Made by a program: the position numbers and the translations under genes. The notes beneath the pieces are model-generated. The model worked only from the letters and a program-made list of their open reading frames with translations. It made no database searches and was not told where the DNA came from. This document shows positions 1 to 13,312 of a stretch of DNA of 64,000 bases, one piece after another; positions within the stretch are counted from its first letter, which is position 1; every line of letters starts with the position of its first letter. Source of the DNA: Balanoglossus misakiensis (Eukaryota > Hemichordata); NCBI GenBank assembly GCA_040954595.2, contig CM082580.2, positions 4,774,001 through 4,838,000 of the forward strand. Reading direction: 5' to 3'.

Positions 1-95
1 ATTAAAATTATACTAAATAATCTTTTAACTGTACCACAATAGAAAGTTGATATAAGACATGTACAAATGATTGAAATTGTTTGATCTGATTCCAG

Positions 96-878
96 ACAGC
101 GAAATCTGACTTTGAAGGCAAGTGGAGACGCTACAAAGACACTAGTACAGAGATTTGCCCGATACCAGAAATCCGATTCATCAAAATTCCACTGGCAAGA
201 AGGTCAACTCCGTCTATTCCTAGTAATGCCAATGGTAGATTTGCACCAAGACTTACAGGTAAGCAGAATGAATTAAAAAATGAATCTACTTTTCTAAATT
301 AGATGTAAATTAATAATAAAAAAAAATCAACTCAGAGAGATACCAGTGGTTATAGTTCTTTTTCTATGATCTCCACTAATTGTCACAGGGTAATGGTTGT
401 AAATGAAATGTATATCTCAGTTTTAAAAAAGGTTTGATGTCAAATGTGTTCAACATACTGTATCATTCAAAAACTTTTAATTTACTGGGGAAAATATCAT
501 TTCTATGATTTATTTTGAATTTAGGTCTCAGACTGTTGAAACTGGATGATTGAATGAATGAATGAATGAATGATCGTCGATTGATTGATTGATTGATCAA
601 TTGATTGATTGAGTGGTTAGTTGGTTGGTTGGTTAGTTGAAAGAATGAATGAATGAACGGAAAAAATGGCAAATTTAATGAAGGTTCAGTTAATTCATCT
701 GTTAATAGCTTAATTGCTTTAGGTGATGTATTTTGTCATCATCATCAGTTTTGATCTCTTCTTTTCCCTGACAGGTGAAGACGAAATCCCTTGTACTCTG
801 GACATCTCCTCGGCCACGAACACAGTGGTCAATCCTGTAGCTGGCAAAGTGCGCACCATCACACTTCTCTGTCATTAG
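96..878 (+). CDS. 3' end of an unrecognised gene (last two coding exons)
   Basis: Two exons join in frame. Exon 96-258 follows an acceptor (tgattccag) and ends ACA G before GTAAGC. Exon 775-878 follows ctgacag, restores the split Gly codon and ends at TAG (876-878). They encode about 88 residues: a basic stretch near the start (GKWRRYKDTSTEI), a Ser/Pro/Arg segment (PLARRSTPSIPS), then a short acidic and hydrophobic tail ending ITLLCH. I recognise no domain; the start and any catalytic domain lie left of the window. AATAAA at 1148-1153 is a plausible polyadenylation signal about 270 bases after the stop. The gene converges with the minus-strand Sec14 gene. The splice sites and shared phase make a real gene end likely, but a two-exon model without homology is weaker than the other two genes. 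Confidence 0.6.
530..660. repeat. Tetranucleotide repeat cluster in the intron of the left gene
   Basis: Adjacent short arrays of (GAAT)n, (GATT)n, (GGTT)n and (GAAT)n lie between the two exons of the left-hand gene. They are simple-sequence DNA. The apparent minus-strand reading frame through them is a product of the repeat, with Asn/Gln/Ser/Ile repetition and no gene-like composition. Confidence 0.85.
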
Positions 879-1436
879 CTGATTACATCCACAGAGTATT
901 TGGGAAGTGGGATTGGATGAGAGAGCCTCAGTGATTCCCTTGGCATCCACTAATTAATACGACTCGCGTTAGAAATGGCCGTTTACTGGGAGGTCTGCTC
1001 GTTGCTCACAATTTCGAAGCCTTGTGATTTTCCATGTTACATCCTGAATGACAAATTTCCATGGCAACTGTTTGTTAACAAGCTCATTATTATTGCATCT
1101 TGAAAGTCCACTGAAGAGAAAATGAGCCAAGCGTTATTTCTAATTAAAATAAACAGAACCATAATTGTCTCCCTGGAGTGTCAATTTTGTCTTTTTTTAA
1201 CCAGACATTGCCAGCATCACAAACATTATATTTCCTTTGCATTGAAACATATCAGATTATCAATAGTAATCTAAACATTCTAGTCTTTTCACTTTCATTA
1301 TAATATTTCAATTTGAAAGATTTGATGGACAAACAGCTTACGGTACTGCTGATTAATGAACATTTACTGATTTTTTTTGTAGATCTGTTTTTCGACCCTT
1401 TGTTCACCCATGTCACTTTTACAGATTCTAACCAGT

Positions 1437-1529
1437 TTAACCCTTTCATCCCTATTTCCCTTTATAAAGATACAGCGTTGCTATTAAAAACAATGGAGTT
1501 CGACCAAACCATGGTGGTGAAAGTATTAA
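1437..1529. mobile_element. Short MITE, family A (TTAACCCTTTCACC ends)
   Basis: A segment of about 93 bases bounded by TTAACCCTTTCATC and a diverged GGTGAAAGTATTAA end. Its interior (AAACAATGGAGTTCGACCAA then ACCATGGTGG) matches copies at 13513-13603, 18378-18471 and 45350-45441. Inverted ends, fixed length and dispersed copies indicate a non-autonomous DNA transposon. The TTAA at each end may be target duplication. Confidence 0.75.
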
Positions 1530-4500
1530 AGGAGGGAGGGGGTTAAGTACACTACAATTATCATGCACAAATTCATGTTAAATGTTGGTGCAACATTTCA
1601 CAACCTCCTAACCAGAATATGTATGGTAGTTTTAATTTCACTACAATAATCACAAAAATATATTGTTTCAGTTTCATTTATTTTTCATTCATTTATAGAA
1701 CAAATACATCTTTTTGTGGAGAGGCACCAGTATAATAATATCTCTGCTACATTTTTGCATTTGCAAACTTTTTTTAGAGGAGGAAGATAAAGGTAAAACT
1801 AAAATGCAATTAATTTTGTTAGTCATATGCATGCTTTATTAAAACATGTACATAACAAATGCAACTAAATGTGAAAAAGTGACATGCATTGAACTTTGAC
1901 ATACAGGCATTATTTGTTCTAACCCAACCCAAACACGAAGTAAAAAAAAATAAAATAAGTAAATTGAAACAGTGTCAGTTATAATTTACCATTGGCAAAA
2001 GTATATGAAATGATAGCAATATCTGCGACATGCATATTTTGGCTGATCTGCAGTGCAACACTTTTTGTACGAAAACAATTAATTGTAAATTTGCGCATGG
2101 TATTATATGAAGCAAAGTACAGTTGAACCCCAAAGCTCTCACTATAACAATAAAATGTATTTGCTGTGCACAAGTTAATGTCCATGGGTCAGCCAATGTC
2201 AGTGTGTTCGTTTCATTGTCACTGATCTTGTTCCAACATTTATATCAAAACAGATGTGAAATGTTTCTTACACGTACAATTTCATCAACTTTACAACTTC
2301 AATTATGCTTTGACAACAGTGCTGTCCCACTTCAAGCTATAATCGTTTAGAAACCATTTGCTCATAGATATTTTGACTTTGAAACATGACGACCGCAGTT
2401 TTCGCCAGGCAGTAAAACAGTAGCAAAAAAGCTATGCCAGCTTTGATAATTGACTTCATGCAATATATGGCTTACAATTTGTTAATTCTACACAATACAA
2501 TAAACATAAATTAAGTCAGGAGAATGGCCATAGCTTCAATGCATAGGAAATGGTTAATACTACTGCTATTATAAAAAGCCCACATACAGTCATTAAGTCA
2601 TTTTTGCCGGACCATGCATTCTTATTTTGTCAATTATTTAGCAACATTAAATTGTACAATTCAGCAATGCAGAAATTGCAGAAAGTGGGTTAAACCTGGC
2701 TAAACGGCTAGCAGACAATTGTACGATGCAACAGCTATAGACATTACCACTCATTAACGAATGGTTTTCTCTGTGTTGAAACTTGCATAGAATTATGTAA
2801 TATATGCTCATAATTTTGAAACAATGTGCTATGCTCACAGTTATTGTTAAACACAATGGAATGTTATAATCTGTGAAGTTCGTCAATGTGTCAACAGTTA
2901 ATCTACCTGTAGTATAGCTACTGGTAGGATTGAGCAACTGTGCTATTGTCTTGATACACAATAAGCCTTGGTAACTTTCTCAGAACTCTCTGTGTAAATC
3001 CAAGTACTGTCATTTTCAATGCTGGGATTGAACCTACCTGTTTGCTTCTGTACATTACAGGGCTGTATATATTCTCATGTATGCATCAGTATGCCCTCTT
3101 GAGCCAAAATTACACAATCACAGATGCAACAGACTTACTAGTGATGCAAAAGAATTATCCATTTTACGTGTAATGATAGAGGGCTGATGCAAAGAATTTT
3201 CTATAGAGTTTTTTTTATAAATTGAACTGATTCCAGGGCTCACTGCTATGCATTCCAGTCATGTGTGTTTGTTTGTTTGTTTGTTTGTACGATTATCATG
3301 TGACCTCTTCCACATCTGCTGTCTATGGAAGATTGGTCAGACAGCATTTCTATTCCGTTGTACTAGGTCGACTGGAAAATTTTCAGAAAACCTTGGACAT
3401 TTCATGTACTTTCATAGTAAAAAGTAAGAAATTGTTTTAAAATGTCCAGTGTTTCCATAAAAACTTGTAAACTTCTGTCTCGATCATCACGGTATTTTCC
3501 AAGTACAAATCTCATCGGCTGACTAGAAAATTAACTTCAAACAGATTACGATGGATGTATTTTCATCAGTCATGACATTGGATCTACTACTCATCAGATA
3601 TCAGGCAATTATATTAATCTCGGTGATAACATCATATTTTCAGGTACATGTACCACAAGAGATAGCAAAATAATTCAAATTTTAGCAAAAGATTACCAGC
3701 AATTCAATGTCAATCTCCAGGTTACCGCCGACCAACCAACAACCAACCAGCAGATAGATGTAGCTGGCCGTATCTGCACACCACATAAAATACACGAACA
3801 CAATAATGATTTAAATTTCAATTCTGAAGATGTATTTATTTTAATGACAATTTCTCTAAATGCAACATCCCTTTACACAGTGGAATCTTCATTATTTCAT
3901 ATCAGGATTTTATACTACGGAAAATATGCTAAAAAATTATCATGAACATTGATGTTTCACATTTTCTTAACTCAATAGAAAATAGAGTATTTGTTTGAAG
4001 TGAGAAAACTGTAAAATTCATGCAATATATCATATACAAAGTTTAAACACAACAATAAAATCTGTAAGTATATGACAACAAATAAAATTTCATGCAATAA
4101 AAGTAAAACCAAAATTTTTTGAACTTGGAGACAAATGTCTGCTTTTTAACGGGCGCAGCCAAAAATAAAATGTAAGAAAAAAATCTCTATGATTGCTGAT
4201 ATTAGCACAAACAAATGAAGCGGCAAGATCGAATTCTCAATGCAAGGCATTATGCTTAGTATAAAGTGATTCTCACTAATCCATCAAGGCTGGGCTGCAG
4301 TAGAGCTTTGTGTACTCATGCAGTTTCACAGTCATCCATATTTGATTTGGAACAAACACCATCGCATCAATCGCAAAGTCTGATTGACGTCGATTCGACC
4401 ATGGGCATGGCAAATAACGGGAAGACCGCCAACAATGGTGATGCAATTGTGTGGCACATCATTAACATGTTGAATGGGAGGGAGGGGAAACCTAGGCCCC

Positions 4501-5961
4501 GACCGCACTCACCACAGATTGCAGAGAATTAGTGGCATATGGTGTCCCAGAGAGTCTTACATTACCGACGGTATAGCCATACATATTACAGGAAATGCAT
4601 TTGTACTTTTATCAAGAATTCAACGCCGGTTCGCGATGAATACACACGTCAAATTGGAAACTGATGAGGACAAAAATGACAAGAATGGTATTAAATTTTC
4701 AAAAGTATCTGCAAATAAAAACGCTTTCAAATATCATAAACATGGCTTATAAGTAGACATTTTCACTATAAAGATTCGGAATCATACAACATCAAATAAA
4801 AGTAAGTTGGCCAGGTAGACAATTGCATCGCACAGATAACAGAATTGTCACTTTAAAAAGAAAAATACTTATTTTTATATGCATGACAAAAATGCAAATT
4901 AAAAAATCAAGGTACTGTACATATCACACTGATTGACAGAAGAGAATGAATAGCAAGAAAAACTTTGGTTTTACAATAAAATCTGATTAGCAAGACTACA
5001 ATGTACAATGCATACAATGCATAATAGACCTTGTAGAATTTATGATTCCATGTGCAGACTGCTTTGTCAACAGTAAGCACAACAGGCTAATTATTATAGA
5101 AAACAAAAATATCGATATGACAAAGACAAAAGACATTAACCTCTGTTGTATTGTATGCAAGGGTGCTATGAAACAAAGACAATTTTATTCTACATGTTAT
5201 TTTTAATAAAGGTCGCAAACGAAAGATCATATTAAGCTCGCTATTGATTTCCAGTACTTGTTTAAATATTGCTGATTGTCTGTCAAGGCCCGACTCAGTT
5301 GCTGTCTGTCATGGTCACAATCGGAAAATAATCATTCTTGTACAAAATAATATTACTTCTAAGGCTTTATGTATCCGTGCCAACTACAGATGAAACCTTT
5401 ATTTTTGTTTTGAGATTGCACTTAGGTTCACCATCGTCTGGAGAAATAATCAATCATTTCATCAGAATATGTACTTTTTATACAACAATATACCTGTGAA
5501 AAATACGGGCGGTTTCCTGTACTATTTGAGTTTAGATGGAAATATTACTTCATCAGAAGATGTGAATAAAGCCAGTTACTGGAAAGAAATGAAATATTAT
5601 CCATATAAAAACAGGGTAATGAAAATCTAGTATGTGAAACATGAATATCACATTTTAGACAGTGCAGGCAGTATGTGTTAAATGATCTATGTGGTGGTAT
5701 GTGACACATACAAAATACATGTGCATTGAATACAAAAGATGTGTTCATGTATGTAACATCAACACATCAAAAAGTCTAAAAAAGTACTCTATAATGGACA
5801 AAGTTTTCTGTTTAAAGTTAAAGCTTGGGCAGTACTGTAGTAATAGTTTGGATAAATTGAATTCTCAGCTGGACAGACTTTGTAGTACAAAAAAGTCAAA
5901 ATAAAGCACTTTGGGTTCATGGTAAAAATAAACTATTGGAAGTTACAACTTGTATGAGAGT

Positions 5962-6316
5962 TTAAAGGGACTAAGTCTCTCTCTCGCTGCCCTGATACCA
6001 TTAATTATATTTGGTACAAGACGCTGTTTATATTATTCTACATGTGGATATATAGTGAATCAATGTTCAACCACACACAACTTCCATCCAACTTGTAGAC
6101 ACGAGAGTGAAAAACTCGCCAAAATGAATAATCGGTGTTTACCATTTATTCATTTTGGCGGGAATTTTACTCTCATATCCTACAAACGGGATGGAAGTTG
6201 TGTGTCGTCGAATGTTGATTTACTATATATCCACATGTAGAATAACATAAACGGTGTCTTGTATCAAGCATAATTAATGAAAAAATGCCTATGAGAGAGA
6301 GACTTTGTCCCTTTAA
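5962..6316. mobile_element. Full-length fold-back MITE, family B (TTAAAGGGAC ends)
   Basis: A 355-bp element that is almost one inverted repeat. It starts TTAAAGGGACTAAGTCTCTC and ends with the complement GAGACTTTGTCCCTTTAA. Each arm carries the same landmarks in mirror order: a CTACATGTGG segment, CACACACAACTTCC, a GAGAGTGAAAAACTCGCC-type segment and CATTTTGGCG at the centre. Related copies lie at 18167-18381 (internally deleted) and 62607-62832 (truncated). The terminal TTAA fits a TTAA-targeting superfamily such as piggyBac, but no transposase is present to confirm this. Confidence 0.85.
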
Positions 6317-7624
6317 TAATAAGTTTTGAATAAATATAGTACATGTAACAGGGTTTTCAAATGTAGGACAACAAGCCAGAAAGCTTGTAGGCTAACTGCT
6401 GAAAACCTACATAAGGCACAATTCAACATAAAATGAAAATTATTTCAAAAATCCGGCAGTTTTTGAATGTATGGGTGTTGTCTGCATGCAGAAACAACGT
6501 TTTGCAATGTTACAAGTAACTCAATAACATCTGGTGTCATTTTATCGGTAATCATTAAATTGTAGGGAGTAACCTATTGGACTAATGACAGTATTGGATC
6601 CAGCTTTTCACATGCAGTGTACACTACAATTAAATCTCTTGTATTCTAATATGAAATGGCCACATAGGCAAAGACATCCCTGTAAAAATCATTCAAACAA
6701 CCTTGAATTTAATTTTATGGCAAATCAAAAGCAAACCACACTGTGTGATTGATTTCTAGGGAATTCTAGTTTTGCGTGTAGCTGGATGGAAAGGTTCAGT
6801 CCTGTTACGGGCCACTCTTTCACCTTTGACCCTAGGTCAGAGGTGATGGGAGGTGATGAGCAACTCTTTTTTTGACACTTCATGTTTCTGAGCTGGGCAT
6901 ATTTCAAATAAGATCACACCAGTTGCAGACAGAGATTACAGGTGGCCCAGCAGAGTCACAGATCACAAAGAGAGATTGGCATGTTTTTAACCTTTTTACC
7001 ACCATGGTTCAGTCTCAGCACTATCAGAGGCAACTGAAAATTAGGGAGAGGGTAGTCGAGCCAACGACCCGTGCGATCGGACGATGGAGATAACCGTGCT
7101 TCTAAATTACATTTGATTGGACATACAGACTACAGATAGCGAGTTCTGTTACTGGCGAATGCTCGGCAAAGAATGGCTCCCAACGACTCTTACAAAATCG
7201 CCACAAATTTTAAATTGACTTGGAAGAGTTACTTCAGTATAACTGTAGCAATTTGCTGTGTTACAAATAATTTGTACATCCCAAAGCTACATTTCTTGAT
7301 AAACCTATCATTTTATGCATATTTGATTGGTACACATTTTGTTCAGTAATGATGTAAGGTTGGCAGACGACACCCATTAATGTTACAAGTGAAAATTGAT
7401 ATGGAAAAAGTAAAATCTCGCATTTCGCATTTAATCGGTCAAATAATAGTAATGTATATCATCATGGTACTGATAGCTCTCTTTCGCGATAAACAAATGA
7501 AATGAAATATGATATGTATGGATGACTTATCATTACGCATCAACAAATCATTGTAAATGACACAGTCCTCGCTGACACTTGACAAATATGAGTGAATTTG
7601 AATCATCATGTTGTATGGTATAGT

Positions 7625-8444
7625 TAGGGACCGTTCAGTTTTTACGGCCGGGGGGGGGCCGGCAAAATCCAGGGGGGGGTCACTTAAATTTTGAAGTCCA
7701 CAAGGGGGGGGTCATCTGGTTTTTTTAAACGTTTAGGGGGGGGGTCACATACTTTTGCCACCGAACTTTTGCTTTTGAGTCCACAGAATTGCAGTTTCGC
7801 GCCCTTTATTTTACAAAATTTTCTCATGTGGGAGGGGGACACCCCCTCCCACACCCACCCCTCCATTCTTCGCCACATTGCATTTCTTCACTGGTTTGTC
7901 TAGTTTACCAGGGAAGACTTCTTGCCACCCCACCCCCGATGCTTACTTAGTGGAGTGGCAAAATTAAAATTTGTCCTACCTAACATTGAGTTAATTTGCT
8001 TTTGAGTTCATTAAATTGCAACTTTGAGCACCGTATTTTACAAAATTTTCTAATATAATGTCGGAGGGGGACACCCCCTCCCACACCCACCCCCGGCACT
8101 TTTCTTGTTTTACCGATTCTAGCAACTATTGTATTGACTTGTCATTTTAATTTGTTCATAGATTTCTTTATTGCAACGATATACTATTATATACTTCAAT
8201 AATACTTTAAGAAATTTATAATTGGGGTGTCAGGAGCCTCATTCCCTTTATTGCATACAGTGTACATAGGATCAGGACGGCGAATGTTTTCGGCGTGGGG
8301 GGGGGGTCATCATATTTTTGGGTCTGTCAAAGGGGGGGTCATCATTTTTTGGTCCTGGGTGAAGGGGGGGTCGGCCTGATTTTGAGAACCGATGACACAA
8401 ACTTGCCGGCCCCCCCCCTGCCGTAAAAACTGAACGGTCCCTTA
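7625..8444. mobile_element. 820-bp TIR element with G/C tracts, family E
   Basis: Terminal inverted repeats of about 33 bases: AGGGACCGTTCAGTTTTTACGG then a G run on the left, and a C run then CCGTAAAAACTGAACGGTCCCT on the right. Inside, blocks of seven to ten G alternate with TCAT/TCAC and T-rich words (7670-7745 and 8290-8370), and a paired motif GGGGGACACCCCCTCCCACA occurs twice (near 7835 and 8065). Frames of 64 and 70 codons overlap on opposite strands (7684-7878 minus, 7691-7903 plus). They follow the repeat composition and show no known domain. This is a non-autonomous DNA transposon lying about 160 bases past the Sec14 stop codon, perhaps within its 3' UTR. Confidence 0.85.
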
Positions 8445-8601
8445 TGGGCAACTTTAAAGTAACAGAGTTTTGGGAACTCTCATTATGTGGAAACAGATAC
8501 TGGGCCTAAAATTAACAGAGAGTGCTTTTCACATGATATGTAGATCTTTGGCCGAGAAACAGTTAGAAATATGTTTATTATTAAAAAACCTTTTAAGAAT
8601 A

Positions 8602-11600
8602 TTAATATTCTACGCTCACTTCTGGATAGCTATAGCTGCCCCACTTTGAGTCATTGTCTGTCATTTCTCTGGATTTGTTCTCAGTCTCTGTTCCGTCATT
8701 CCCCCAATCCTCCTGCATGTCCTTCAGTTTACCCTGAAGCAGTTTCTGTGCCGTGATTTTTTCCTGAGTGGTGGAAGATGCGGATTCGTCGGTAGTTTCT
8801 GCGTTCTGCGCGGCCACGACTTTCGACGGCCCCCTTCGCTCTTTCCTCTCGCTTTCGATGAAGGCCACGAGTTTGTCGGTGTCCAAGTCCTGAAGTTGTC
8901 CGAACGCGTGCGGCCGGGATCTCTTCTGGCCGGCCGAGCCGCTGCTGCTCCCCAGGCTCCCCCTGTCCGCCAGATCGTCCGGCGAGGCGTTGTCCAGGAC
9001 GATGCCCTCGTCGGACAGCTGCAGGCTGGAGCCCCTTCGCAGAACCCGACGCTGCAATCGCTGCTCCTGCCTCTCCAGGGTCTTCAGCTCTTCCTCCAGC
9101 GACATTGACGTTCTGATTTGCGCCGTCGTTGGTTGCCGCGGTGACGGTTGCCTGGGGGACCTCCATTGTTGTCTCTCATCATCCATCTTGATGAGTTTAT
9201 CCAGCTCTTCTTCCTGTTGTATGACGTCTTCTTCCTCCTTGAGTGTAAAAAATCACCCCAGAAAAAGACACAAATTAGTATGTAATTATTCTCCAGACAC
9301 ATATCTAGACGTGGCATTTTTTTTTGCCCCAAGTAAAGTCAAAGAATTCTCATCAAGCAAAATACAGAAATCTTTTAAGTATCCCCGATTTTAAAATCAC
9401 GGTGTACTTTTTGACACTGTATGTGGGAGCAAACTGGAAAGTAAAATAACAGAGAGAGTGTAAATTTACGTGTGTGTGTGTGTGTGTCTGTCTGACTGTC
9501 TGACTCTGTATGCATGCGTCTGTGTGTTCACATGTACAGGAAAATAAATGCTGGGCAAATTGATACCTATCTGGCAGCAAGCAAACAGTTTGGGAATATT
9601 AAAAAAGAAAAATAAACATTTTCAAATGCCTTCAAAAAAGAGAAAGACAATGAAACAAATAATTCAGACACAAATGGTGACATGGGAACTCAGAACTGAT
9701 CACGGGTACAATGTACCACAAAATGGCAGTCAATGTTTAATAAAGCATCGTAAATGAAATAATCGTTGACCTTCACCAATGTAACATCATCTATAGCCGC
9801 AGATGAGGGGTTCAAAGCCTTCAATGATAAGCTTGGCCTTTATTAATAATCGTTACAAACGACCTCTGCATCAATATCTCTTCAAAACGACCTCTATCAA
9901 CACAATTCAAAAATGAACTCTTGTGAGTGCGATAAAATCTTGGATCAATGCAAAAGTACTTGAAAAAAACCTTCCGCTTACAATTTTAGTGCTTTTCTTG
10001 AGGAGATCTTGAACTGAATGAAAATAATTATTTATCAACAAGCGTGAATTCACAGAGATTTCACAAGGAAGTTTCTCCAATTGCTATTTTCTCCCTGGTC
10101 TCAAATTTACCTCACACCATTTCAAGATTACGCTTTTTTCACAACTCATCAGCACCAATGTTCAAATTTACATTTTCTGATGATGTAAACTTTAAGTTTT
10201 AGAAATCTCTACAGTAAATAACATTTAAATGTCCGTCAGAAATGTCTCATGTTTATAATATACTTGTCTACACAAGTTAATACTGTGTATTTATAAGCAA
10301 TAGTCATAGCAGGATATCATTCTACCACTGTATACATGTATATCCTGGAAGTGAAAAACTTCAATACTACAACGAGGTCACTGCACAAGTCTGATCGATT
10401 TTCTGCTATGAATCAATAGCAAAACATTATTAACTTCTACTAAAGGAAATAATAACTATCAACCCTGTATCATATCAAACTAGACGGAGATTTTATTGTA
10501 TTACATGTTGTTACCCAAAACCTTCCAGTCGATAAGTGACAGCAATACTATATGTACAATACCAGTAGCATAGTCTCTTGATATAAATTGCATCTGTTAA
10601 ACGGGAAATTTTCATGACAGGAAATTTTTGCAATATCAAAAGAGTCAACTGTTTAATGTGACTATTAATTTTCGTGTTCTCGTATTTCAGTGCATCGTTA
10701 TCTCCGAACAACATTTTATGTGACTTTTTTATTTTCGCGTTTTTGGGGCTCTTGCGTAGTTCACGAAAATTTCCCGTTTTACAGTAATCACTAACACAGG
10801 TAGTTTTGGGATAAACGTCTCAATAAAACGTACATAATACTTGCTGTCCAGGGCCTGCCCTTCTAAATAGAATTGTACCATGGTTCTCTCAAAGTGCTGC
10901 ATCTCTAGGGATATTTTACTTTAATGTAGGCAGATTGTCTAACTATGTTCTGACTAGACATGGGTTCTCCTTAAAGCTCCATTTATAGCTGTAACTTTTC
11001 GCTAAGTTTTTAAGTATTTCTGCAGTTTTTTGTTCAAAACCGAGAAGCATGATAAAATGTCCAGTATCAGACTAACCCCGACCTATATGTATATTCTCAG
11101 CATTGTTTTTGTGCAACATTTAAATTCAAGTATGGACTGGTATGCATTTGTCAACAATAACAATGACCGTCATACATATACATGCTATGTTGACAAGTGA
11201 AGTACTGGGTATATTAGCATGCTGTAGTGTGTAGAACAAGAATTTAAGAAATAAAATTTAGTACCCAGAAAAAAATACTGAAAATAAATGTCCCTTTAAT
11301 AAAGGAAATGAAGTATGTAACCTCAGCCCAACAATGTTAGTAGTAGCTCTCACCTGTAATAATTTCTCAGACCTCTTCAAACTTTCTTCAACTTCAGTTT
11401 GCGTCAGTTCTTCCTGTTGAAGCCGCAAGATTTCATATCGTCTTTTTTCTTCGAGCAAAGATTCCTCCGAGGCTAGTCTGAATGAGAAAAAAAACAATTT
11501 GAAACAAAAGTGAACGGAATGATTCTTATAGATCTGAGATCACGTGAGCAGAACTGTAAATGACTTTTTGTCATAAATTTTTTACACATGATAAGACTTC

Positions 11601-13312
11601 AGGAACGTACAAAGCAAAATAACAAGAAATTGCACAACCATTTTCTGAGAAAAGTGATCAATGAAGTATTAGCAAAACTTGCCCCACAGCACAACATTGA
11701 CATTTTCACAATACCTTTGCCACATCATAATGTGAACACCCCTAGGCTTCTGCAAGCCAACATTCAAAACAATCGGACAAGCGGTTTTTGAGAACTAGAG
11801 TTGAGCCAAGTTTCTACCAAGCTGACCCATCGTGACCTCACTTTGCATAACAATAGCTGCAGAGCTTGGCAAAACAATGACAATCTCAGGGTTGCCATCA
11901 CTGTACTGAAAATGGAAACTCTGTGACTGAAATTTAATTTGTGACAAATCTGAGGACCTTACAATACGTGCGGTTCAGAAGTTGTTTTCACTCATGATGA
12001 AGAGTATTTTGCTGTACTGTCATGAGCGCAGAGAAAGCGAAAGTAACATCACAAAATACATTGCATCACTCAAGAAAGCAACTTCTGGTCAGCCTCCATT
12101 GGTCTTACAATGCACAATGCATGGAAGTACCATGGTCCAGAGAAAAATGGAACATCACCCTGTCATATCTCTCGCGCGAAAAAAATGTCACAAATTTCAT
12201 ATATCCTGCTTTGGACAAATCAGCATCAATATACTAAGTGCTTGATTGAAAAGATTGATCATGATTTGTGCTTCAGTTATCACAAAGGAAGATTACTGTT
12301 ATTCTGTACAAAGCACATGAAAAACATTATATTTTCTTGTTAATTCTTAGCTGAAGTGTTAAAAATTGTAATACCTTGCCAAGAAACTGGCGGATTAGTT
12401 TGACCCATGCCATGTGAAGGTTGTTCTTTGTGCACACATAGTAAATATTCGAGTGAAAGTGTCACCAATATAGCGACCACAGGTTCATTTCACCAGGTCT
12501 CATCGCTATGTAACTACCAGGGGCAGTGTCAGAGAAGCAGATGTCGGTTGCCAGACGAGTGATGAGAACAATACACATGATGGGATCATTAAACCAATCA
12601 TGAACAATGGACTCTTAATGAGAATTAGCCCAGTTGTGACACCCTCTGCGGTAGCTCCCATGTTCAGACCAATTGTTGCATTGTAGCATACTGTAAAACG
12701 GGTTATTTTCGCGACAGGAAATTTTCGTGATATCAAAAGAGGCAACTGTTAAGCGAGGATTAATTTTCGCTTTCTCCTATTTCATTTTCTGCATCGTTAT
12801 ATCCAAAAAACATTTTATGCAACTTTTTAATTTCATGTTTTATGGCTCTCGCGTATTTCGCAAAAGTTTATTGCAAAAATAGACCGTTTTACAGTATTAA
12901 AGCATGGTGCGCCGTTAATGATATCAACTATGACTTTGACCTGCAACTGTGACAGCACACCCATGAATCAGGTGTGACGACAGATGACAACTATTAGACT
13001 GAAAAAAGACAATGAAACTGAATGCACGGTAGAAACAGTGTGAAAAATACTGGCAGGGTAATTCCAGTTCCTGGGCATTGCACTCTTGTCTATTTGAAAA
13101 AAATAAAACAAAAATATCTCAGACAGGAAGAAAAATTATCACACTGATTTTGACTTTTAACCCTAATCACAACCATGATTAACACAAGCAACTGCAGTCC
13201 AGCTGTAAAAAAACCCACCTGAGTTTTCTTGCTTCATCCAACATAGTTTTGTACTCTTGCAACGCAGGATCACTTTCTGTTCCCGATACCACACCATCAC
13301 TACTCATATTTC
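8602..13312 (-). CDS. Exons 13-15 of the Sec14 gene: C-terminal coiled coils
   Basis: Exons 13219-13312, 11354-11477 and 8602-9237 encode residues 1278-1561. A continuous Glu/Arg/Leu-rich heptad pattern runs through exons 13 and 14 (YKTMLDEARKLRLASEESLL; RRYEILRLQQEELTQTEVEE) into exon 15 (EEEDVIQQEEELDKLIK). After a Pro/Arg/Gln spacer a second coiled coil follows (SLEEELKTLERQEQRLQRR). A Ser-rich tail, a short helix (FGQLQDLDTDKLVAFIESER) and a Tyr-containing C-terminus (SYSYPEVSVEY) close the protein. The exon 15 acceptor has a poor polypyrimidine tract, yet phase and heptad register continue across it. The final residues SVEY do not match the strict class I PDZ ligand pattern. Confidence 0.8.

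Larger units (their letters stand above)
879..7624. other. Convergent intergenic spacer or long 3' UTR, no supported coding gene
   Basis: Between the stop of the left gene (878) and the end of the Sec14 gene no reading frame has credible splice sites or homology. The DNA is AT-rich with many AATAAA/TTTATT motifs, notably 3.8-5.3 kb, so long 3' UTRs are possible on either strand. Short frames at 4266-4752 are not convincing. The spacer holds a (GTTT)n run at about 3266-3287, MITE copies at 1437-1529 and 5962-6316, and a shared repeat fragment at about 7040-7095. Confidence 0.6.

Noticed and set aside
4266-4752. Two overlapping plus-strand frames of about 90 codons
   Set aside because: No splice sites, homology or codon pattern; the surrounding sequence looks like spacer or 3' UTR.
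7684-7903. Overlapping open frames on both strands in the G-tract element
   Set aside because: Openness follows from the G/C-run composition; there is no transposase motif.
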